DNA of 64,000 nt from Lachnospiraceae bacterium OM04-12BH (GTDB lineage Bacteria; Bacillota; Clostridia; Lachnospirales; Lachnospiraceae). Numbering within the stretch: the first letter of the stretch is position 1; every line of letters starts with the position of its first letter. Shown one piece after another: positions 26,218 through 34,337 of this stretch. The stretch spans positions 1 to 64,000 of the forward strand of contig QULQ01000001.1 of NCBI GenBank assembly GCA_003490145.1, in the 5' to 3' direction. The notes under the pieces were generated by a model. The model had not been told where the DNA came from, made no database searches, and worked only from the letters and a program-made list of their open reading frames with translations. The position numbers and the translations under genes were made by a program.

Positions 26218-26261
26218 CATTTCACAGGTGGTAAACACCTTTCAGAAAGTGGAGTGAATGT

Positions 26262-27413
26262 ATGTATTTACCAGAAGAACCGGAAGATCATAAGATCAGT
26301 GCACCGGTGATCTATACAATAGCAGCGATTTCAGCCCTGATCTTTATTATATTAGCGGTGGTGCTTGTTAGCAACAGTCAAAGCAGATCCGGGGCAAAAA
26401 AAAGAGCAGAGGCGCTTGCTGCGGCATCAGCTACGTCAACACCTCTGCCGGAGGAAGAAACGGAAGAGGATTATGGAGATGCCAGCATAGAAAAGCTGTA
26501 CCGGGAGCATAAGCTCCGGGCAGAGGATCTGGATTTCTGGGATATGTATGACGGAGCAGGAACAGTGGTAGAGGAAGAGGCAAGTCCGTCACCATCGGCA
26601 ACACCGGATCCGACGCCGACCCCTTCACCGACGGAGGAGGAGCTGGCAGCGGACGGCAGGCATATCCAGGTTACCTATAAGGACGGGACAGAAGAGTGGA
26701 TCGAAATCGATGATAAGCTTCCAAAGGCAGATTACGATTTTACGAAGCTTAAGATCACGAACGGGAAGATGGCCTATTACAGCGGAAATAAAAAGCTGTC
26801 AAGGCTTGGTGTGATGATTTCCAGTGAGAACGGTACCGTGGATTTTGACAGGCTGAGTGAAGACGGAATAGATTTTGTGATGCTGAAGGTGGGCGGCAGA
26901 GGATATGGAACCGGACTGATCTCTCTGGATCCTGATTTCACAACAAGGATCGAGGCAGCACAGAAAGCAGGACTTTCTGTTGGATGCTATTTTTCTTCCC
27001 AGGCAGTTACTGTGGAAGAGGCAGTGGAGGAAGCAGCCTTTGTAAAAAACCAGCTTCTTCCGTATAAGATCAGTTATCCTGTCGCATTGCAGATGGAAAG
27101 CATTGAAACAGATACGGCAAGAACAGATATCCTGGATGAAAAGGACAGAACAGAGATTGCACAGGCTTTCCTGAAGGATATAGTGGATGCCGGATATCAG
27201 GGTATTCTTTATGGAGACACCAATTTTCTGCTGACTGATGTCATGCCCTCTGAAATGTTGAAGGATTATGATGTATTTCTGGAGGATGAAGAGGCAATAC
27301 CTGCCTATCCCTATCAGTATAAGATGTGGGAATATGCCGCACAGGAAAATATAAATGGTGTGGAAAAGCCGGCATCGTATGTGATCAGCTTTACCGATTA
27401 TGCGAACAGGTAA
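26262..27413 (+). CDS. Membrane-anchored GH25-like (lysozyme-fold) protein, catalytic acids altered
   Basis: 383 residues: a short cytoplasmic start, one membrane helix (about 17-40), an acidic Pro/Thr/Ser linker (about 48-128, with SPSPSATPDPTPTPSPTEEE), and a GH25 muramidase-like domain (about 180-380). GH25 signatures are recognisable: RLGVMISSENGTVDFDRL, GIDFVMLKVGGRGYG, AQKAGLSVGCYF and EAVEEAAFVKNQL. However, the Asp of the GIDVS motif is Met (GVMIS) and the Asp of the DxE catalytic motif is Gln (LQMES). The domain may therefore bind glycan without cutting it. Orientation would place it outside the cell. Monocistronic with its own promoter. Confidence 0.75.
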   Translation: MYLPEEPEDHKISAPVIYTIAAISALIFIILAVVLVSNSQSRSGAKKRAEALAAASATSTPLPEEETEEDYGDASIEKLYREHKLRAEDLDFWDMYDGAGTVVEEEASPSPSATPDPTPTPSPTEEELAADGRHIQVTYKDGTEEWIEIDDKLPKADYDFTKLKITNGKMAYYSGNKKLSRLGVMISSENGTVDFDRLSEDGIDFVMLKVGGRGYGTGLISLDPDFTTRIEAAQKAGLSVGCYFSSQAVTVEEAVEEAAFVKNQLLPYKISYPVALQMESIETDTARTDILDEKDRTEIAQAFLKDIVDAGYQGILYGDTNFLLTDVMPSEMLKDYDVFLEDEEAIPAYPYQYKMWEYAAQENINGVEKPASYVISFTDYANR

Positions 27414-27423
27414 AAGAGCAGGA

Positions 27424-28218
27424 TTATGGCTTATAGTGCATGATCCTGGAGGAAATGGGGAGCTTTCTATACAGCTCTGCGTAGGCAGATGGAGAAAGCT
27501 CCTCGATGTAATTTACGACAAATTGCCTGCGTACACCTGACCTGTGAAGAATATCGGCAGCCTTATTATAGGCAATGGCTGCTTCTATGGCACTGTCATA
27601 GGTGCCGATCGTATAATTCCCGTTGATATGGATCCGTGCTGTGTAACGGACCGTATTCTTTTCCTTTTTCTCCCTGACACCGTGGTAACGGTTCAGGATC
27701 TCTATGTTTTCATATCGGAAATCGTTACAGTCCCCATTGACAAAGCGGTAATCCCGGCCGGAAACGGCATAGTTCTTGATGCCATAGCGTCCGGCAATAT
27801 TGGTCTGCATACCATATTCTGAGACGAAGAAATGACGTCCCCGCTGCATGATCTTGTGACTGGAATAATAAAACAGGTCATCAATATCAAACTTCAGGAT
27901 TTCATGGGCGCTAAGGAAGTATTCAAAGTATCTTGGATGAAGATAGATCGGATTGGCAATATAGATGCCATTGTCCCTGAAATTGATCAGACTTACCCAC
28001 TTTCCAAAGGGCAGGATCCGGAGATCTGAGTGTTCTTTAAAAGACAGTGATGGATCCTTCAGAAGGGAGTCTGCTTCCAGATATGCACCAAAAGCCCTGG
28101 CAGAGGTGTCATAACTGCCAAGGCTGATATGTTTCTGATGATAGGTAATAGAAGAACGGTAGTAAATGCTGCCGTCTTTTTTTGTTGTTTCATATACACC
28201 GGGAAGCTTTTTTTTCAT
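27424..28218 (-). CDS. AP2-domain-like protein of unknown function
   Basis: 264 residues, basic, no signal peptide. Two stretches resemble AP2/integrase-type DNA-binding folds: near the N-terminus (GVYETTKKDGSIYYRSSITY, then ISLGSYDTSARAFGAY) and near the C-terminus (GVREKKEKNTVRYTARIHI, then YTIGTYDSAIEAAIAYNKAA). Between them NGDCNDFRYENIEILNR looks like the 'N-R-NL' end of HNH/AP2 homing-endonuclease proteins, but I see no intact HNH catalytic core. Related lone proteins occur in Lachnospiraceae with no known role. It may bind DNA. It converges with the GH25-like gene (10 bases between stops). Confidence 0.6.
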   Translation of the reverse strand: MKKKLPGVYETTKKDGSIYYRSSITYHQKHISLGSYDTSARAFGAYLEADSLLKDPSLSFKEHSDLRILPFGKWVSLINFRDNGIYIANPIYLHPRYFEYFLSAHEILKFDIDDLFYYSSHKIMQRGRHFFVSEYGMQTNIAGRYGIKNYAVSGRDYRFVNGDCNDFRYENIEILNRYHGVREKKEKNTVRYTARIHINGNYTIGTYDSAIEAAIAYNKAADILHRSGVRRQFVVNYIEELSPSAYAELYRKLPISSRIMHYKP

Positions 28219-28340
28219 AAAAATAGTATAGCATAGAGTTAATAATTTTGAAATAAATTACAGAAAAATGAAATTTTAGAAATATTTTCAGGCATCCATG
28301 TATAGAATAGTTAGTGGACAGAAAGGAACAGGTAAAAAGA

Positions 28341-28964
28341 ATGTATAAAAATTTTATTATTCGGTTATTTCTGTGTAATACGCTTTTTCTTGCAGGGTGG
28401 TTCTGCGTGACAGGAGTCAGAGCAAACCTGTTTGCTGCATCACCGGCATTTCAGCTTACCAGTGTACAGGAAAGCAGGCCTGTTAAGGAGCATTTCTTTG
28501 GTTATCTGAAAAGAGCTTCCTCAGGACAGCGTATTGTGGATTATGAGGTAATGGAAAAGCCGGAATACAGTAAGCTGTCAGACAAGGATTACGAGATCCT
28601 GCTTAAGATTGTACAGGCTGAGGCCGGGAGTGAAGATGAAAAAGGGAAAATGCTTGTAGCCGGAGTTGTGATGAACCGTGTGGAAAGCAATAAGTTTCCG
28701 GATACAGTGGAAGAGGTTGTGTTTCAGAATGAAAATGGCGTTTATCAGTTTTCACCCGTAGCCAATGGAACCTATCAGAGCGCAGTGGCAACAGAAGAAA
28801 CCAGGAGAGCAGTGGACAGGGTGCTTGAGGGGGAGGATGTCACGGAAGGAGCGCTGTATTTTGCAGCCAGAAAATATGCGGAAGAAGGAAAAATGAAGTG
28901 GTTTGATAATTGCCTGATACGCCTCTTTTCCTATGGAGGACATGAGTTTTTTAAGGCAGGATAA
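28341..28964 (+). CDS. SleB-type cell wall hydrolase
   Basis: 207 residues from MYKNFIIRLF (AAAGGAACAGG upstream; a GTG at 28314 lacks a site). An N-terminal signal/membrane segment (about 5-30) is followed by a linker and, from about residue 85, the SleB/Hydrolase_2 domain: ILLKIVQAEAGSEDEKGKM, VAGVVMNRVESNKFP, VYQFSPVANGTY. In the family this domain cleaves muramic-delta-lactam in spore cortex or acts more widely on peptidoglycan; the Glu in QAEAG is the likely catalytic residue. Whether this copy acts in germination is not shown. Downstream thrC has its own promoter. Confidence 0.85.
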   Translation: MYKNFIIRLFLCNTLFLAGWFCVTGVRANLFAASPAFQLTSVQESRPVKEHFFGYLKRASSGQRIVDYEVMEKPEYSKLSDKDYEILLKIVQAEAGSEDEKGKMLVAGVVMNRVESNKFPDTVEEVVFQNENGVYQFSPVANGTYQSAVATEETRRAVDRVLEGEDVTEGALYFAARKYAEEGKMKWFDNCLIRLFSYGGHEFFKAG

Positions 28965-28971
28965 AGAGTGT

Positions 28972-29005
28972 ATTGCTTGTCAAGCAATTCCGTTTATGCT
29001 AGAAT
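28972..29005 (+). promoter_or_regulatory. Palindrome overlapping the thrC promoter
   Basis: ATTGCTTGTCAAGCAAT (28972-28988) is a perfect palindrome with 8-base arms. It contains the -35 TTGTCA (28977-28982); TAGAAT (29000-29005) follows after 17 bases and is preceded by TGC, giving an extended -10. A dimeric regulator binding here would block RNA polymerase. Confidence 0.65.
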
Positions 29006-29060
29006 GATAAAAAATTATAAATCCAGATTACAAAGGAACGAACACGGAAGGAAGAAAAAC

Positions 29061-30548
29061 ATGGAAATCTTGTATCATAGCACGAGAACTGAGGAAAATC
29101 CGGTTACAGCATCAAAAGCAATTCTGAAGGGACTGGCTGACGATGGCGGATTATTCGTGCCGGAGAGGATACCGGCACTTGATAGATCACTGGAAGAGCT
29201 GTCGCATATGACATATGGTGAAGTTGCCTATGAGGTTATGAAGCTTTATTTTACGGATTTTACAGAAGAAGAGCTGAAAGGCTGTATAGCAAGAGCGTAC
29301 GACTCCAAGTTTGATACAGAAGTGATCGCTCCGCTTGTGGAAGCGGATGGCGCTTATTATCTTGAACTGTTCCATGGTGCGACCATCGCCTTCAAGGATA
29401 TGGCACTGTCTATCCTGCCACATCTTCTGACAACCTCTGCCAGAAAGAATCACGTGACAAAGGAGATCGTGATCCTGACAGCAACCTCCGGAGATACCGG
29501 CAAGGCAGCACTTTCAGGTTTTGCAGATGTTGAAGGTACAAGGATCATTGTATTCTATCCAAAGAATGGTGTAAGTCCGATCCAGGAGAAGCAGATGGTG
29601 ACCCAGAAGGGTAAAAATACATATGTGGTAGGGATTCATGGCAATTTTGATGATGCACAGACCGGAGTCAAGCAGATGTTCGCTGACAAGGAACTGGCTG
29701 CTTATATGGCTGAGAAGGGCTTCCAGTTTTCATCCGCCAATTCTATTAACATTGGAAGGCTGATCCCCCAGGTTGCCTATTATGTTTATGCTTATGTGAA
29801 GCTTCTTGAGGAAGAGAAGATTAAAGCCGGGGAGGCTGTTAATTTCGTAGTTCCAACTGGTAACTTTGGCAATATTCTGGCAGCATTCTATGCAAAGCAG
29901 ATGGGCCTTCCGATTCATAAGCTGATCTGTGCGTCCAATGAGAATAAGGTTCTGTATGATTTCTTTACCACAGGTACCTATGACAGAAACAGGGAGTTTA
30001 TGCTGACAAGCTCACCGTCCATGGATATTCTGGTATCCAGCAATCTGGAACGCCTCATCTACAGGATCGCCGGAGATGATCCGGATAAGAACAGAGAACT
30101 GATGAGTGAACTGAGGCAGGATGGCAGGTATACTATTACAGAAGAGATGAAAGCACAGCTTGCTGACTTTTATGGTAATTATGCAAGTGAGGAGGAGACA
30201 GCAAGGACAATCCATGACCTGTATGATAAGACAGGCTATGTGATCGATACCCATACAGCAGTGGCCTCCTGCGTTTATAAGAAATATCTGAAGGACACCG
30301 GTGATGCAAGTGTTTCTGTCATTGCATCCACGGCAAGTCCGTATAAGTTTACAAGAAGCGTGATGAAGGCTATTGATGAGAAGTATGATCATATGAGCGA
30401 TTTCGATCTGGTGGACAGGCTTTCTGAAATTTCAGGAACTGCCGTACCCAGAGCTATTGAGGAGATCAGGACAGCACCGGTGCTTCACGACCATGTCTGT
30501 GATAAGACGGAAATGAAGCAGACAGTTCTGGAGTTTCTTGGGATCTGA
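29061..30548 (+). CDS. thrC: Threonine synthase
   Basis: 495 residues from MEILYHSTRTEENPVTASKA (GGAAGGAAG upstream; an ORF start at 28968 overlaps the promoter and is rejected). It converts O-phosphohomoserine to threonine using PLP. HGATIAFKDMALSILP holds the PLP lysine; TATSGDTGKAALSGF and VPTGNFGNILAAFYAKQMG are family-typical, as is the N-terminal YHSTR start. The length fits the longer class of threonine synthases. It is transcribed alone from the palindrome-bearing promoter and ends at a strong terminator. Confidence 0.96.
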   Translation: MEILYHSTRTEENPVTASKAILKGLADDGGLFVPERIPALDRSLEELSHMTYGEVAYEVMKLYFTDFTEEELKGCIARAYDSKFDTEVIAPLVEADGAYYLELFHGATIAFKDMALSILPHLLTTSARKNHVTKEIVILTATSGDTGKAALSGFADVEGTRIIVFYPKNGVSPIQEKQMVTQKGKNTYVVGIHGNFDDAQTGVKQMFADKELAAYMAEKGFQFSSANSINIGRLIPQVAYYVYAYVKLLEEEKIKAGEAVNFVVPTGNFGNILAAFYAKQMGLPIHKLICASNENKVLYDFFTTGTYDRNREFMLTSSPSMDILVSSNLERLIYRIAGDDPDKNRELMSELRQDGRYTITEEMKAQLADFYGNYASEEETARTIHDLYDKTGYVIDTHTAVASCVYKKYLKDTGDASVSVIASTASPYKFTRSVMKAIDEKYDHMSDFDLVDRLSEISGTAVPRAIEEIRTAPVLHDHVCDKTEMKQTVLEFLGI

Positions 30549-30601
30549 CCGTATTTTTCAGTTCTAACAGTACTAAGACTTTAAATTAAAATTGTGAAGA
30601 A

Positions 30602-30637
30602 AAGGAGCTGATGCAGATTTGCATCAGCTCCTTTTTT
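30602..30637. terminator. Bidirectional terminator shared by thrC and gltA
   Basis: Fourteen-base perfect stem AAGGAGCTGATGCA (30602-30615) / TGCATCAGCTCCTT (30620-30633), loop GATT. Plus-strand side ends in TTTTTT; minus-strand side ends in TTTTCTTC. The gltA stop codon and its last codons lie inside the right arm. Confidence 0.92.
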
Positions 30638-31991
30638 CAATAGGAACATAGTCCTTGTCTTCACAGATTGGTTTATAAGCCGGGCGGATGATCTTGCCGT
30701 TATTGGCAAGCTCTTCCATTCTGTGGGCGCTCCAGCCGGAGATACGTGCCATCGCAAAGATAGGAGTATAAAGCTCCAGAGGAAGCGAAAGCATATTGTA
30801 AACAAAACCGGAGTAAAAGTCCACGTTGATACTGACACCCTTATACATTTTACGCTCCCTCGCAATGACCTCGGGGGCAAGACGTTCCACCATGGAATAA
30901 AGAGCAAATTCCTTCTGAAGTCCCTTTTCCTCGGAAAGCTTTTCTACGAAGGACTTGAGGATGACAGCTCTCGGGTCTGATTTGGAATAGATCGCGTGGC
31001 CGACACCGTAGATCAGGCCGGCATGGTCGAAGGCTTCCTTATGTAGGAGATTCCTTAAGTAGCCAGCTACCTCATCCTCATCTGTCCAGTCGGAAACAGA
31101 CTGCTTCATGTCTTCAAACATCTGTACTACCTTGATGTTGGCACCGCCATGTCTTGGACCCTTCAGGGAACCGATGGCCGCAGCAATAACAGAGTAGGTA
31201 TCGGTCAGGGAAGAGGTCACAACGTGAGTCGTGAAGGTGGAGTTGTTTCCGCCGCCATGCTCCATATGGAGTACAAGTGCGATATCAAGCAGCTTGGCTT
31301 CCAGTGGTGTATAGGAGCTGTCCGGTCTCAGGATATGCAGGATATTCTCCGCAGCGGAAAGACCTGGATCCGGCTGGTGGATGAAGAGGCTTTTGCCATC
31401 ATGGTAGTGGCAGTAAGCCTGATAGCCATAAATAGACAGCAGGGGAAACAGGCTGATCAGCTGCAGGCACTGGCGCAGCACATTGGGAAGGGAAACATCA
31501 TCAGCCCTGTCATCATAGGAATACAGAGTCAGAACACTTCTTGACAGAGTATTCATCATATCCTTACTGGGTGCTTTCATGATGATATCGCGTACAAAGC
31601 TGGTAGGCAGAGTACGGTAAAAGGCGAGGAGCTTACGGAAGGAAGCAAGCTCTTCTGCATTCGGCAGCTTGGAGAAGAGAAGAAGATAGGTGATCTCCTC
31701 GAAGCCGAACCGGTTATCAGAGGTAAAGCCGCTTACCAGATCCTTTACATTATAGCCACGGTAGAAAAGCTGCCCATGCGCAGGAACCTCTTCCCCGTTT
31801 ATGATTTCCTTGGCACGGACATCGGAAATATTGGTCAGTCCGGCAAGGACACCCTTTCCATTCAGGTCACGGAGACCACGTTTGACGTTATATCTGGTAA
31901 AAAGTTCTGTATCTATCACGTCAGCATTCTGTGCAAGTGAAGATAGACGTACGATATCGGGTGTAACCTCAGAGTATACATTATGATCCAT
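30624..31991 (-). CDS. gltA: Citrate synthase
   Basis: 455 residues from MDHNVYSEVTPDIV (GAAAGGAGA upstream on the minus strand; the frame extends further but without a site). It condenses acetyl-CoA with oxaloacetate. Active-site segments are visible: MEHGGGNNSTFTTHVV, GPRHGGANI and HAIYSKSDPRAV, the last holding the catalytic Asp. An N-terminal extension of about 60 residues precedes the core, as in other clostridial members. It is probably used for glutamate biosynthesis in an anaerobe, since no other TCA-cycle gene is nearby. Its 3' end overlaps the shared terminator. Confidence 0.95.
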   Translation of the reverse strand: MDHNVYSEVTPDIVRLSSLAQNADVIDTELFTRYNVKRGLRDLNGKGVLAGLTNISDVRAKEIINGEEVPAHGQLFYRGYNVKDLVSGFTSDNRFGFEEITYLLLFSKLPNAEELASFRKLLAFYRTLPTSFVRDIIMKAPSKDMMNTLSRSVLTLYSYDDRADDVSLPNVLRQCLQLISLFPLLSIYGYQAYCHYHDGKSLFIHQPDPGLSAAENILHILRPDSSYTPLEAKLLDIALVLHMEHGGGNNSTFTTHVVTSSLTDTYSVIAAAIGSLKGPRHGGANIKVVQMFEDMKQSVSDWTDEDEVAGYLRNLLHKEAFDHAGLIYGVGHAIYSKSDPRAVILKSFVEKLSEEKGLQKEFALYSMVERLAPEVIARERKMYKGVSINVDFYSGFVYNMLSLPLELYTPIFAMARISGWSAHRMEELANNGKIIRPAYKPICEDKDYVPIEKRS

Positions 31992-32214
31992 GGATTGTCT
32001 CCTTTCTGCGATGGTCAGGACAGTTACAATTGTGAATGAATATTGACATGTATCAGAATATGTCAGAAAAAAGCCTATATAAATTATGTTATCATGTGAA
32101 AAGAACGAAAACAAGTAAAAATTTTGAGTTTATAGTTTTTTTACATTTTTCAGGAGGAAGATTGCGGCAGTAAAAGGCAGAAGGGAAAAGAACGACAGGA
32201 AGGGCAAGTGTATG

Positions 32215-32244
32215 TTGCCAAATACAGCTGTTTCTGTTTATAAT
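32215..32244 (+). promoter_or_regulatory. Promoter of the DUF5722 gene
   Basis: TTGCCA (32215-32220) and perfect TATAAT (32239-32244), spacer 18. The -10 box overlaps an in-frame ATG at 32243, so that ATG lies upstream of the transcript start and cannot be the start codon. Confidence 0.65.
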
Positions 32245-32284
32245 GATAAAGGTAATAAAACAAAAGAAAAAGTGGGGAAGACAG

Positions 32285-33934
32285 GTGGAAATCAAAAAAA
32301 ACAACTATCGTTCCAATAAAATCGTGATGGGAATCGCAGCCGCAATACTGACAGGTCTTGTATTCTTTGTAAAGCCCATGGAGGTATCGGCAGAAGGCAG
32401 GCCGGTGTCCATTACTTCCTGTATGATCAGCGGGGATCAGGTGGTCTGCCAGCTTTCAGCAGGCAGTGTTCCTTACGGAGATGATGGCAATTATTATATT
32501 TATGCGGATGAAGTATGGCAGGATGGTCCAAGAGGACAGGCAGTAGCCAGGGCTTCAGTTGGGAGATCGGTTTCTGTGAGCTTTCCTCTGAATTATAATA
32601 CAGACAGCTCCAATCTGAGCCGTAAATTCCTGGTAGCCGTAAAGCGCGGCGGGCAGATGGTACAGGTCAGTGATGAGCACTACATCACCAATCCGGAAGC
32701 GATCGCAGCCTACAGTGCAGCAAGAAATGATCATGGTATCAAGGGAATCCTTCCGGATGTGACCAGGATCTCTGATGGACAGCTTCAGGATCTTGGTATC
32801 CAGCAGATTGTTTACAATATGGATCTCGGAGAACTCTGTTCTGCAGAAGGACAGCCGGATGCCATTGCCTTTTCCTATAATGGAAAGACCTTCTATTTTA
32901 ACGGGGAAGTCCTTTCCCGCTATGACTCCACGATCCGGAGCATCAACCGGTTTGGAATCCAGGTGACGCTGGTGCTTCTGAATGGAGGGGAGGGAGATTT
33001 TGGCAAGGATCTGATCCATCCGCTGGCAGCTGGCGGTGACTGCCCTGGCTATGCCCTGAATGTAGCAGATGAAGCAGGAACCGGACATCTGAAGGCAATC
33101 GGTGCTTTCCTTGGCCAGCATTATTCCGGACATATGGGAGCAGGGCAGGTAGATAACTGGATCATCGGGAATGAGGTCAATGCCAGAACCTCCTGGTGGT
33201 ATACCAATTCTACGAATATGGATCTGAATGTGAATATTTATGTGAAGGCGTTCCGCATTCTGTATAATGAACTGAAGGCACAGAATGCCAATGTCAGGAT
33301 TTATAATTCCATTGACCAGGAATGGGGCAGAAAGTCCAACCCTGGCAGCTTTCTGGCAAAGGGATATCTGGATCAGTTTAATTATTATATGAACAGGGAA
33401 GGAAATATTGACTGGGGGCTTTCCTATCATCCTTATAATTCACCGCTGTACGACCCTTATGCATGGAACGGTCCGGCAGTATGGGTAAAGGAGAGCATTT
33501 CCACACCATATATTACCATGCAGAATATAGATATTCTGATCAATTATATGCATCAGAAGCAATTTTTAAGTCCTTCCGGAGAAGTACGAAGTATTTCCCT
33601 TGCGGAGATCGGCTATACCTCTGCCTTTGGATCAGAAGCACAGGAGGCATCTATTGCCTACGGCTATCTGAAAGCAGCCTCCCTGCCGGATGTAGATGCA
33701 TTTATGCTCTTCCGTCAGACAGATGAGGCTTCCGAGATGGAAAGTCATCTGGATCTTGGACTATATGATCTTTCCGGAAATAAAAAGCCGTCCTATGAGA
33801 TCTATAAGAATCTCGGAACGGCAAATGAGGCGGCAGCCAAGGCAAGGGCATCTGAGATCATCGGCATGGATATTGATGAGATGATCAGTAAAAATATTAT
33901 CTGGACCAGAGGCGGCAATGGCGTAGTCCAGTAA
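32285..33934 (+). CDS. Secreted DUF5722-type putative glycoside hydrolase
   Basis: 549 residues from GTG 32285 (GGGGAAG upstream; the ATG at 32243 sits in the -10 box). A signal peptide (about 8-36, IVMGIAAAILTGLVFFVKP) is followed by a beta-sandwich-like segment and a barrel-like domain. WIIGNEVNARTSWWYTNST contains an acid in the NE context used by clan-A glycosidases as proton donor, and ISLAEIGYTSAFG contains a second Glu that could be the nucleophile. I recognise the overall pattern as DUF5722, found in gut Firmicutes and Bacteroidetes, substrate unknown. Exported. Transcribed alone; the 6S RNA gene follows. Confidence 0.75.
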   Translation: MEIKKNNYRSNKIVMGIAAAILTGLVFFVKPMEVSAEGRPVSITSCMISGDQVVCQLSAGSVPYGDDGNYYIYADEVWQDGPRGQAVARASVGRSVSVSFPLNYNTDSSNLSRKFLVAVKRGGQMVQVSDEHYITNPEAIAAYSAARNDHGIKGILPDVTRISDGQLQDLGIQQIVYNMDLGELCSAEGQPDAIAFSYNGKTFYFNGEVLSRYDSTIRSINRFGIQVTLVLLNGGEGDFGKDLIHPLAAGGDCPGYALNVADEAGTGHLKAIGAFLGQHYSGHMGAGQVDNWIIGNEVNARTSWWYTNSTNMDLNVNIYVKAFRILYNELKAQNANVRIYNSIDQEWGRKSNPGSFLAKGYLDQFNYYMNREGNIDWGLSYHPYNSPLYDPYAWNGPAVWVKESISTPYITMQNIDILINYMHQKQFLSPSGEVRSISLAEIGYTSAFGSEAQEASIAYGYLKAASLPDVDAFMLFRQTDEASEMESHLDLGLYDLSGNKKPSYEIYKNLGTANEAAAKARASEIIGMDIDEMISKNIIWTRGGNGVVQ

Positions 33935-33984
33935 GGGTGCAGAATGCTTAAGGCTGCGAAATTGATAAAGATAGAAAGTTAGAG

Positions 33985-34013
33985 TTGTAATTTGAGACTG
34001 GATTGGATATAAT
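33985..34013 (+). promoter_or_regulatory. Promoter of 6S RNA
   Basis: TTGTAA (33985-33990) and perfect TATAAT (34008-34013) with a 17-base spacer, placing the RNA 5' end near 34020. Confidence 0.8.
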
Positions 34014-34019
34014 AAAAAC

Positions 34020-34215
34020 AACCTGAGATGTGCGACAACTCCTGCTATTTTTGAACCTACAGATACTTTAAACGGGATTCCTATATCATCTGGCGGCTGT
34101 CAAGCCCTCACTCACCAGCCCGGTGAGGATTGGAAGGGAAGGCAAAAGCGCAGATTGCGGTCACCCACCTAGCATTGCTAGGAGTCAAAAGGCAGGAACC
34201 GGCATTTTGGGGATA
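34020..34215 (+). ncRNA. ssrS: 6S RNA
   Basis: About 195 bases between a consensus promoter and a terminator with no ribosome site or convincing ORF. The closing stem is visible: TCCTGC (34040-34045) plus TTTTTGA (34048-34054) pair with TCAAAA (34185-34190) and GGCAGGA (34191-34197). Segments such as TTTGAACCTAC and CTTTAAACGGGATTCC are what I recall from Firmicute 6S RNA, which imitates an open promoter and traps the housekeeping RNA polymerase. The hairpin GTCACCCACCTAGCATTGCTAGGAG-type region lies on the 3' side. A covariance-model search was not possible. Confidence 0.75.
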
Positions 34216-34217
34216 CG

Positions 34218-34253
34218 AAAGAAGAGCAGCCAGACTGGCTGCTCTTCTTTTGG
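34218..34253 (+). terminator. Terminator of 6S RNA
   Basis: Fourteen-base stem AAAGAAGAGCAGCC (34218-34231) / GGCTGCTCTTCTTT (34237-34250), loop AGACT, then T. Confidence 0.88.
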
Positions 34254-34337
34254 CTTTAAGAGCTGCAGCACAGGATATCAAAGGGTGAAAGAAAGTCCGG
34301 CAGGGCATTGCCGGATAAAAGAGTAAGGAAAAGTGTA

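Noticed and set aside
26225..26241. Small hairpin AGGTG-GTAAA-CACCT before the GH25-like gene
   Set aside because: Only five base pairs and no known regulatory motif; could be chance.
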